Positions 1-5,654 of a stretch of 7,408 bases of DNA are shown one piece after another. Below the pieces are notes generated by a model, which saw only the letters and a list, made by a program, of their open reading frames with translations, did no database searches and was not told the DNA's origin. Location of the stretch: NCBI GenBank assembly GCA_002404095.1, contig DHJA01000093.1:104051-111458 (forward strand). Reading direction: 5' to 3'. Position numbers and translations under genes: made by a program. Origin of the DNA: Planctomycetaceae bacterium UBA4732. Lineage in GTDB: Bacteria; Planctomycetota; Planctomycetia; Gemmatales; Gemmataceae. How positions within the stretch are numbered: position 1 is the stretch's first letter; every line of letters begins with the position of its first letter.

Positions 1-4
1 GTCC

Positions 5-40
5 TATAGGACGTATAGGACCTATGGGACTTATGGGACC
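5..40. repeat. Four-copy 9-bp tandem repeat (TATRGGACN)
   Basis: Four adjacent 9-bp units read TATAGGACG, TATAGGACC, TATGGGACT and TATGGGACC, with a partial GTCC before them at the window edge, so the array may continue to the left. The last ten bases lie inside the 3' end of the minus-strand AtuA gene and provide its final Val-Pro codons and TAA stop. A further exact unit (TATAGGACG) stands alone at 5640-5648 beside another minus-strand 3' end. From memory, short-period repeats of this look are common between planctomycete genes, but I cannot test that here. Function unknown. Confidence 0.9.
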
Positions 41-1401
41 TTTGAAGCAAACCGAGACATTACTCGAACTTCGGGAGCGACCGCATCTTTAGGAACCAAG
101 GACGGCCAGTAGGCGAATACCTCGCGCACCACCGGCCGACCCGTGGTATAGCCCGTCACGCCAGGCGGCCCGGACGTTACAAGCGGCGCCAACTCCTTCG
201 TGAAACGCTCGACCACGGCCCGGCGGTCGTCGCGCACCGCGACCCGCAACACCACCTCCGGCGGATCGACCAGCGCCGCTCCGGGAACGCACTCGCCGGC
301 CCCCAATACTTCGACGTGGGCGTGTTGGGGCGATGCGCCGGCGCGACGCAGGCGCTCCAATACGATCTCGCCGCAACGCCGTGCCTTCGCCACGGCCGAC
401 GGCCCAGCGATCACCAGCGTACCGCTCGCGCCGTAGCCGTCGCGATAGGCAATCGAGACCTTGTAACTATCCGTGGCAGGCTTGCCGTGAGTGTTGGCGA
501 GGTGGACCACGTCGCGGCCGCGTTCAGTCAACTGAATGGTGGTAAAGTCGGCGACCACGTCCGGCGTGAGATACGCCGCCGGATCGCCGACCTCGTAAAG
601 AAGCTGTTCGGACACGGTTTCGCGGTTGACCGCGCCGCCCGTGCCGGCCGGCTTCGTGAGCAGGAACGAACCGTCCGTTTCGATCTGCGCTATCGGATAT
701 CCGACATGGGCGAGATCGCCGGCTTCCCGCCAATTGCACCACAAACCTCCCGTGGCCTGGGCGCCGCATTCGATGAGATGCCCGGCCGCGGTCCCACAGG
801 CGAGGCGGTCCCAATCGTCCCACTTCCAGCCCAATTCATGCACGGCCGGCGCCAAGGTCAGCGAGGCGTCGGCCACGCGCCCCGTGACGATGACGGATGC
901 GCCCTGCCGCAGCCCATCAACCAACGGCCGGGCGCCGAGGTAAGCGTTGGCGCTGACCACGCGCGAACGGACGGCGGACAGCGGTTCGCCGGTGTCGAGG
1001 TTGGCGAAAAGACAACCCGCCGCCATGAGTGCGTCGAGACGCGGCATCAGATCGTCGCCGGCCACGATGGCCACGCTCCGGTCTTTCAGTCCCGCTTGGT
1101 CCAGGACCGCGCGAGCGCGAGCGCCGCAACCGGCCGGGTTCATACCGCCGGCGTTGGTGACGATTTTGAGATGCGGTTGATCTTTGAGCAGGGGGACGAG
1201 GCTTTGCAGCACATCGAGGAAATCGGTCGCGTAGCCGGCTTCGGCGTTACGCTGCCGTTGCAACGCCAGGATCGACAGGGTGAGTTCGGCCAAGTACTCC
1301 AGTGTGAGATAATCCAGAGCGCCCTTTTCGGCCAACTCACGCGGGGCGTCGAGGTTGTCGCCCCAGAAGCCACACCCATTGCCGATCCGCAAAGGCTTCA
1401 T
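31..1401 (-). CDS. Acyclic terpene utilization AtuA family protein (DUF1446)
   Basis: This 456-residue cytoplasmic protein is recognised as the AtuA/DUF1446 family from its N-terminus, MKPLRIGNGCGFWGDN, and from DYLTLEYLAELT (residues 30-41), NAGGMNP (83-89), GRVADAS (174-180) and GHLIECGAQATGG (207-219). AtuA belongs to the acyclic terpene (citronellol/geraniol) catabolic cluster of Pseudomonas, but its biochemical role is not settled, so no reaction is assigned. The reading frame allows an upstream ATG at 1449, but that start lies in a stem-loop. The ATG at 1401 gives the family N-terminus and follows GGGGGAC at a 9-nt gap, a modest ribosome site. It is 84 bp downstream of SGNH-like protein 2 and probably the last gene of that operon. 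No acyl-CoA carboxylase partner of the Atu pathway is visible, so the link to terpenes is weak. The last two residues and the stop come from the 9-bp repeat. Confidence 0.9.
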   Translation of the reverse strand: MKPLRIGNGCGFWGDNLDAPRELAEKGALDYLTLEYLAELTLSILALQRQRNAEAGYATDFLDVLQSLVPLLKDQPHLKIVTNAGGMNPAGCGARARAVLDQAGLKDRSVAIVAGDDLMPRLDALMAAGCLFANLDTGEPLSAVRSRVVSANAYLGARPLVDGLRQGASVIVTGRVADASLTLAPAVHELGWKWDDWDRLACGTAAGHLIECGAQATGGLWCNWREAGDLAHVGYPIAQIETDGSFLLTKPAGTGGAVNRETVSEQLLYEVGDPAAYLTPDVVADFTTIQLTERGRDVVHLANTHGKPATDSYKVSIAYRDGYGASGTLVIAGPSAVAKARRCGEIVLERLRRAGASPQHAHVEVLGAGECVPGAALVDPPEVVLRVAVRDDRRAVVERFTKELAPLVTSGPPGVTGYTTGRPVVREVFAYWPSLVPKDAVAPEVRVMSRFASKVP

Positions 1402-1431
1402 CGCTTGGCCGTCCCCCAGGTGGTCGCGCGT

Positions 1432-1467
1432 CCGTCGCTCCATCGTCATCTTATCATGGTGCGACGG
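1432..1467 (-). promoter_or_regulatory. Intercistronic stem-loop before the AtuA gene
   Basis: The arms are CCGTCGC-T-CCAT (1432-1443) and ATGG-T-GCGACGG (1456-1467), giving 7 and 4 base pairs around one T-T mismatch with a 12-nt loop. It lies between the stop of SGNH-like protein 2 and the start of the AtuA gene. There is no following T-run on either strand, so it is not a classical intrinsic terminator. It could stabilise or process the operon mRNA or lower expression of the last gene. The pairing is seen; a function is inferred. Confidence 0.45.
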
Positions 1468-1485
1468 CCGCGGTAAGAACGGATG

Positions 1486-2625
1486 TCAGCGACGAGTTTC
1501 CTGCTGCTGGCGCAAGAGGGGCAAGATGTATTCGCGGCCGAGCCGGTCGGTGAACTCATTGGCGGCCCCCTTTAAAAGGTGATTGGAATCCCTGAAGTCG
1601 TCCTCGGTCATCCATTCCCGGGCGTCGATCACAGGCGCGGCGTTTTCTCGACCGAGTTGCGTAACAAATTGCCGAACGTCGCGCAAGGTTTCCGGAGAGT
1701 ACCAGCTGCGAAACGACGGCGCCTCCGGCATGAACACCAGCGCCGCCGGCACGCCCTCCTTGCGGCACGACGCCATCAATTCGCACAGCGCATCGCACCC
1801 GGGGCCGCCCAGACGAAATCCTGTGAGAAAGGGTTCATATGCCTCGCGCGCCATTTGGGTAAATCGGCGGCGTTCCTCAGGCGTGGGTGCTTTCAGGGGA
1901 GTCAGTCCCCCGCATTCGTCCACGTTCCATTCTTCGTCTAGTCGATACGCAAAGGGCAATAGTTTAGGGTAGACAATGTTCGTCAGCATGCAGCGTTGAC
2001 CGTAGCAGGGCAGTGTGAAACCCGTCAGCCAGTCACGTCGCAGGCCAGGACGATAAGCTCCCGCATAACGTTTGACCAGCGCCAGATCCCGCCATCGCAG
2101 CCTTGCGGCGGGCCAATGGTCGGCGCCGAAGTCGGGGAAAGTAGTCTGGCTGCAGAGGAGAGGCGGCATCACATCGACCAGAACCAAGTCGGGCCGCACG
2201 CCGTCCTGTTGCAACCGGCGCCAAATCAACAATTCCGTCAGGGGACCGCCGCCGGACACGCCAAAATTGAAGGCGGCAACGGGCCGGCCGGCGGGTTCCC
2301 CCCACGTTTTTTCGGTTGCGCCGGGGAGGAAACCGTAGAGCGTCCGTGAAGTGCCGAGCATGAGCACGGTCCAGGGCTTCGCGGGTTCGGCATGGAGCGA
2401 TTTCTGAACGAAACGGAGGCGGCGTCCGTAAAGCGGGTCGCGGACGTCCGCCATGTCGATTTCAATGACAGCGGTCAGGCCGACTTGGAAGGCGGCGAAC
2501 ACCCCAACGCCGCAGAGGAGGGCGACGAACGACCGCCGAGTTCGGACGCGCCGGCGCTGAGGGCGAACCGCCGGCGCCTTCGGGTTGGCCTCCTCGTGTT
2601 TTGCTGAAACAGCGGCTACCGACAC
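1486..2625 (-). CDS. Membrane-anchored SGNH-fold protein 2, likely polymer O-acetylation partner of MBOAT
   Basis: This is a 379-residue protein with a basic N-terminal tail, a single membrane segment at about residues 33-55 and a large domain predicted outside the inner membrane. The SGNH-type signals are GTSRT (91-95, nucleophile Ser93), NFGVSGGGP (120-128, block II-like) and D346-S-N-H349 (block V, Asp and His of the triad). MPEAPSFRSWY (299-309) and Cys277, Cys281 and Cys287 are shared with its paralogue at 4345-5487; identity between the two is roughly half by eye. It starts at GTG (2625) with GGAGG 8 nt upstream and only 18 bp after the MBOAT stop, so the two are probably cotranscribed and translationally linked. 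In alginate acetylation AlgJ and AlgX are SGNH-like partners of AlgI; a similar role here is inferred. It might instead be an esterase or act on a lipid or protein. TRRSFV at 29-34 resembles a twin-arginine motif. Confidence 0.85.
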   Translation of the reverse strand: MSVAAVSAKHEEANPKAPAVRPQRRRVRTRRSFVALLCGVGVFAAFQVGLTAVIEIDMADVRDPLYGRRLRFVQKSLHAEPAKPWTVLMLGTSRTLYGFLPGATEKTWGEPAGRPVAAFNFGVSGGGPLTELLIWRRLQQDGVRPDLVLVDVMPPLLCSQTTFPDFGADHWPAARLRWRDLALVKRYAGAYRPGLRRDWLTGFTLPCYGQRCMLTNIVYPKLLPFAYRLDEEWNVDECGGLTPLKAPTPEERRRFTQMAREAYEPFLTGFRLGGPGCDALCELMASCRKEGVPAALVFMPEAPSFRSWYSPETLRDVRQFVTQLGRENAAPVIDAREWMTEDDFRDSNHLLKGAANEFTDRLGREYILPLLRQQQETRR

Positions 2626-2643
2626 GGCGCGGGCCTCCGCCCA

Positions 2644-4272
2644 TCAGAACTGAAAATAGATGAAGGGCTTTTCCGTCATGGGGGCAAATAGAAGGCATAG
2701 CGCCAGCACCAGCGCGTAGCCGGCACCTAGCACCGGGGCGGGTAGGCGCTCTACGATGCGCTGCCAAAGGTTGCGCCGCGCCAAGAGATGGCAGATCACG
2801 ACCACGCCGACCGTGAGATACAGGCCGACGGCAGGCATAGGACTGCCCATTCCGTGCGATCGCACCAAGCCGCCAAGCATCCGCGTCGCGTTCTCAAAGG
2901 TTTGTGCGCGAAAGAAGACCCAGCAGAGGCTAACCGCCAGGAAGGTTGTCAGAATGCGCGCCGCCGTCCCCGGCCCGGACTGTAGCACTCGCCGCCAGAG
3001 CGGCCGGCCTTCGCAGAAACTATGGAACTGCCGGTGGCCGATCAGCAGCAGGCCGTGCAGCAAGCCCCAGATAATGAACGTCCAGTTCGCCCCGTGCCAC
3101 AGGCCGCCTAGTGTCATGGTGATGAGCAGATTGCGACAGGTCTGCCATTTTCCGCCGCGACTGCCGCCTAGCGGGATGAAGAGATAATCGCGCAACCACG
3201 TCGATAGCGAAATGTGCCAACGGCGCCAGAACTCCGCCACGTTGGCCGACAGGTACGGCATGTCAAAGTTCTTGGCAAGGTGGAAGCCAAGCATGTGGGC
3301 CGTGCCGATGGCCATGTCGGTGTAGCCGGAGAAGTCGCCGTAGATCTCCAGGGCGTAGGCAATCACGGCCATCCAGATGGCAACGCCGCTGTAATTGCTG
3401 GGGTATTGGAACACCGGATCGGCGAACAAGGCCATTCGGTCGGCGATGAACCATTTCTTGAACAGGCCCATGAGGAAAAACCGCGCGCCTAGCTCGACGC
3501 GCATCCAGTCCCACCGTTTGCGGCGGCGGACCTGCGGCAGAAAGTCGCGGGCGCGGACGATGGGACCAGCGATCAAGTGCGGGAAGAAGAGAATAAAGAG
3601 CATGAAATTGGCGAGATTGCGTTCGGCGCGCACGCGGCCGCGATAAACGTCCACGATATAATTGATAGCTTCAAAGGTGTAGAACGAGATGCCCAAAGGA
3701 GCGAGAATGCTCAAGAGGTGAAAGGAAGAGGCGGCGCCGTGACGATGGAGCGCCGTTAGAATCGACCCGAGAAAGAAATTGGTGTATTTGAAGTAGCAAA
3801 GGAGGCCAAGGTTGGCGGTGACGCTGACGGCGACGAGCGCCTTGCGCCAGCCGGGCGTCTTGAGCGCCTGAATGCCGTGGGCGAGGAAATAGTCGAGGAT
3901 GGTGGAGGCGAAGATAAGTAGAGCCAGCCAGAGGGTGACGCTGGCGTAGAAATAGAAGCTGGCGGCGAGTAAGAGCCAGACGCGGCCGCGGTGGGGTCCG
4001 AAAGCCCAGGCCATGCCAGCGCCAAAGAAAACAATGGCGGCGACAAAAAAGAGTTCGCCGTTGAAGGGAAGGGTTGCCCAAGCGACGTTAAAGGCGTCGA
4101 GGCGCCAAGCGCCTGCCGCGTAGGCCGGCCACAGGCAGAACCAGCCGACGTAGCCGAGATAGGCCGCGCTGGCAAGCGACAAAAAGGCGCGTACCAGGCG
4201 AGAAGGCATTGTCCAGTAGGCCGCGGCCACGAGCAGGAAAAAGACGAGGAATTCAATCGAACAGAAAACCAT
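2644..4272 (-). CDS. MBOAT family O-acyltransferase (AlgI-like)
   Basis: This 542-residue, very hydrophobic protein with about ten membrane segments matches the MBOAT family in its AlgI-like branch. Signature stretches in order are ISFYTFEAINYIVDVYRG (195-212), FPHLIAGPIVR (230-240), YGDFSGYTDMAIG (311-323), FWRRWHISLSTWLRDY (348-363) with His353, IPLGGSR (366-372), GGLWHGANWTF (389-399) with the invariant catalytic His393, WVFFRA (451-456) and the terminal FIYFQF. All key residues are present and the length is normal for AlgI-like proteins. Such proteins pass acetyl groups to the outer side of the inner membrane for modification of a surface polysaccharide. The polymer here cannot be told. 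An in-frame ATG exists at 4314, but the start at 4272 gives the typical MVFCSIEFL N-terminus and has a strong ribosome site. Two paralogous SGNH proteins flank it in the same operon. Confidence 0.95.
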   Translation of the reverse strand: MVFCSIEFLVFFLLVAAAYWTMPSRLVRAFLSLASAAYLGYVGWFCLWPAYAAGAWRLDAFNVAWATLPFNGELFFVAAIVFFGAGMAWAFGPHRGRVWLLLAASFYFYASVTLWLALLIFASTILDYFLAHGIQALKTPGWRKALVAVSVTANLGLLCYFKYTNFFLGSILTALHRHGAASSFHLLSILAPLGISFYTFEAINYIVDVYRGRVRAERNLANFMLFILFFPHLIAGPIVRARDFLPQVRRRKRWDWMRVELGARFFLMGLFKKWFIADRMALFADPVFQYPSNYSGVAIWMAVIAYALEIYGDFSGYTDMAIGTAHMLGFHLAKNFDMPYLSANVAEFWRRWHISLSTWLRDYLFIPLGGSRGGKWQTCRNLLITMTLGGLWHGANWTFIIWGLLHGLLLIGHRQFHSFCEGRPLWRRVLQSGPGTAARILTTFLAVSLCWVFFRAQTFENATRMLGGLVRSHGMGSPMPAVGLYLTVGVVVICHLLARRNLWQRIVERLPAPVLGAGYALVLALCLLFAPMTEKPFIYFQF

Positions 4273-4281
4273 TGGGAAGCG

Positions 4282-4290
4282 TCCTCCTCC
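4282..4290 (-). promoter_or_regulatory. Strong ribosome binding site of the MBOAT gene
   Basis: On the minus strand GGAGGAGGA stands 9 nt before the ATG at 4272. It lies inside the longer open frame that begins at 4314, which argues for the 4272 start. Confidence 0.75.
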
Positions 4291-4344
4291 TGAGACCGCG
4301 TACATCCTAACCACGCGCGTCTTAGCCGCCGGCCAGTTGGGCCG

Positions 4345-5487
4345 TCAAGGTGAAGAAAGCGAAGGGCGCCGTAATAGGGGCAAGATAGTTTCCCGCCCCA
4401 GTCGTTCCTTAAACTTGTCGCGGCCGCTGAGCAGCAAGTGGTGGGAGTCCCTGAAATCGTTTTCGTCGTCAAGCCATTCGCGAGCGTTAACAAGCGGCGC
4501 GTTGTACTCCCGGCCGACCTGCGTCAGCCATGCCTTAATGTCCTCCCAAGTCCCCGGAGGATACCAACTTCGGAAGGTCGGCCCCTCGGGCATCACCACC
4601 ATTGCGACCGACACACCTTCCTTGCGGCAGGAAGCAAGCAACTCGCACAACGCCTGGCACTGCGGGCCGCCCAATTGAAAACCGGCAAAGCGCGGGTGGT
4701 ATTCGATGCCGGCGAATTGGATCGCCCGCTGGCGCTGCTCGGACGTGACGGGCGCGTCGGCAGTCGGCGGCGCCCCGGATTCGTCCAGACCTGCAGCGCC
4801 TGCCAGGCGATAACCGGGCGGCAAAAGTTCCGGCCCGACGAGCTTTATTAAACTGAGTCGATGGGTATATCCGGCCATCGGCCAAGATTCCAACCAGTCG
4901 CGCCGCAGACCTGTCCGAATGGTTCCCACATAGCGTTCGATCAGCGGCAAATCCCGCCAAGCGAGCCGATCGGTTGGCAAGAAAACTTCATTGTAGTCAC
5001 TCGGCGGGGCGGCCAGGTAAGCCGGCAACACCTCGATTAAAAGCAGGCTTGGCCGCACACCGTCGCGGCGAAGGCGGCCCCAGGTTAACAGTTCCGTCAG
5101 CGAGCCTGCGCCAGGGACGCCGAAGTTAAAGGTCGCCACGGGATGACCGAGGATTTCAGCCCAGGCTTTTTCTTCATCTTTTCGTACCCGGAAAGCGTGT
5201 TCCGTTCGCGAGCTGCCCAGCATCATAACGGTCCAAGGCTTCGCAGGTTCGGCACGAAGCCGTTTTTGGACGAGGTGGAGGCGGCGTCCGTAAAGCGGGT
5301 CGCGGACTTCCGGCATCCCGATTTCAACGACAGCGGCTAACCCAAGCTGGAATGCCACAAACGCCGCCAGGCCGCTAAGGAGGGCCGCGAACGACCGCCG
5401 CGTTCGACTGCGCCGGCTCCGATGGGAGACCGCCGGATCTGTCGGTCTGGCTTCCTCGCGTTTTAATAAAACAGCAGCTACCGCCAA
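4345..5487 (-). CDS. Membrane-anchored SGNH-fold protein 1, paralogue of the 1486-2625 product
   Basis: This 380-residue protein aligns without gaps to SGNH-like protein 2 over its first 95 residues and matches it to the C-terminus. It has a basic tail, TRRSFA (29-34), a membrane segment at about 33-55, VRDPLYGRRL (61-70), GSSRT (91-95, nucleophile Ser93), NFGVPGAG, MPEGPTFRSWY and D347-S-H-H350 (triad Asp and His). The same three cysteines occur in CQALCELLASC. The frame is open to a GTG at 5496, but that codon touches the Shine-Dalgarno sequence. The TTG at 5487 lies 7 nt after GGGAGGAGGT, aligns with the GTG start of the paralogue, and keeps the same 18-bp distance to an upstream FQF-stop. 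It is the first gene of the MBOAT operon, 72 bp before the MBOAT start. The likely role is a periplasm-facing acyl transfer or esterase step on a surface polymer, by analogy with AlgJ/AlgX; this is inference. Confidence 0.85.
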   Translation of the reverse strand: MAVAAVLLKREEARPTDPAVSHRSRRSRTRRSFAALLSGLAAFVAFQLGLAAVVEIGMPEVRDPLYGRRLHLVQKRLRAEPAKPWTVMMLGSSRTEHAFRVRKDEEKAWAEILGHPVATFNFGVPGAGSLTELLTWGRLRRDGVRPSLLLIEVLPAYLAAPPSDYNEVFLPTDRLAWRDLPLIERYVGTIRTGLRRDWLESWPMAGYTHRLSLIKLVGPELLPPGYRLAGAAGLDESGAPPTADAPVTSEQRQRAIQFAGIEYHPRFAGFQLGGPQCQALCELLASCRKEGVSVAMVVMPEGPTFRSWYPPGTWEDIKAWLTQVGREYNAPLVNAREWLDDENDFRDSHHLLLSGRDKFKERLGRETILPLLRRPSLSSP

Positions 5488-5494
5488 GGTACGC

Positions 5495-5504
5495 ACCTCC
5501 TCCC
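5495..5504 (-). promoter_or_regulatory. Ribosome binding site that decides the TTG start of SGNH-like protein 1
   Basis: The minus strand reads GGGAGGAGGT, followed by 7 nt and TTG (5487). The in-frame GTG at 5496 overlaps this site and could not be used with it. The 18-nt interval (CGGGAGGAGGTGCGTACC) matches the interval before the paralogue (TGGGCGGAGGCCCGCGCC) at 12 of 18 positions. Confidence 0.7.
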
Positions 5505-5505
5505 G

Positions 5506-5517
5506 CTAAAACTGAAA
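5506..5517 (-). pseudogene. Possible remnant of an MBOAT gene 3' end (FQF-stop)
   Basis: The minus strand reads TTT CAG TTT TAG, that is Phe-Gln-Phe-stop, the same C-terminus as the intact MBOAT gene (TTT CAG TTC TGA at 2644-2655). It sits 18 bp before the TTG of SGNH-like protein 1, exactly the distance from the intact MBOAT stop to the start of SGNH-like protein 2. Upstream of it the similarity is lost and a palindromic repeat begins within a few bases. The match is only four codons. It is supported mainly by identical spacing and by the flanking 12/18 match, and fits deletion of a second MBOAT copy after duplication. Confidence 0.55.
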
Positions 5518-5523
5518 GACCGC

Positions 5524-5632
5524 CCCGCGTTCAAACGCGGGTCTACAAGCCGAAGCCCCGTGAACGGGGTTGGAATTGCCACACAGCCCGGTTTACCGGG
5601 CTTCGTCCTGTAGACCCGCCGTTAACGGCGGG
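5524..5632. repeat. Composite palindromic element with four GC-rich hairpins
   Basis: Four perfect stem-loops lie in a row: CCCGCGTT-CA-AACGCGGG (5524-5541), CCCCGT-GA-ACGGGG (5556-5569), AGCCCGGT-TT-ACCGGGCT (5585-5602), and an 18-bp perfect palindrome, CCCGCCGTTAACGGCGGG (5615-5632). The outer arms also pair: 5537-5558 and the reverse complement of 5597-5618 agree at 20 of 22 positions, including GCGGGTCTACA and CGAAGCCC. The whole is therefore one large imperfect inverted repeat with smaller hairpins inside. It lies between the lipoprotein stop and SGNH-like protein 1, both on the minus strand, where it could end or weaken transcription. It resembles dispersed REP/MITE-like elements; no transposase or clear target duplication is visible. 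Confidence 0.85.
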
Positions 5633-5639
5633 ACGGGAC

Positions 5640-5648
5640 TATAGGACG
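5640..5648. repeat. Single copy of the 9-bp repeat unit
   Basis: TATAGGACG is identical to the first unit of the array at 5-40. It lies 6 bp beyond the stop of the minus-strand lipoprotein gene, a similar position to the array at the end of the AtuA gene. A single 9-bp match could be chance. Confidence 0.5.
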
Positions 5649-5654
5649 CCTCGA

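Noticed and set aside
316..1476. Long plus-strand open frame of 386 codons
   Set aside because: It lies antisense to the AtuA gene, its translation has no recognisable motif, and high GC opens such frames. The minus-strand product matches a known family throughout.
4273..4314. N-terminal extension of the MBOAT protein to the ATG at 4314
   Set aside because: It reads through the strong Shine-Dalgarno sequence and adds residues not typical of the AlgI-like N-terminus.
3756..4493. Minus-strand open frame of 245 codons overlapping the MBOAT start
   Set aside because: It is an out-of-frame reading of the MBOAT N-terminus and the end of SGNH-like protein 1, with Ser/Pro/Arg-rich composition typical of a shadow frame.
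5524..5632. CRISPR array
   Set aside because: The repeated parts are short different palindromes with no constant repeat of 24-37 bp and no unique spacers of even length; no cas gene is present.
5524..5632. Simple intrinsic terminator
   Set aside because: None of the four hairpins is followed by a T-run on either strand. An effect on transcription remains possible but is not shown by the sequence.
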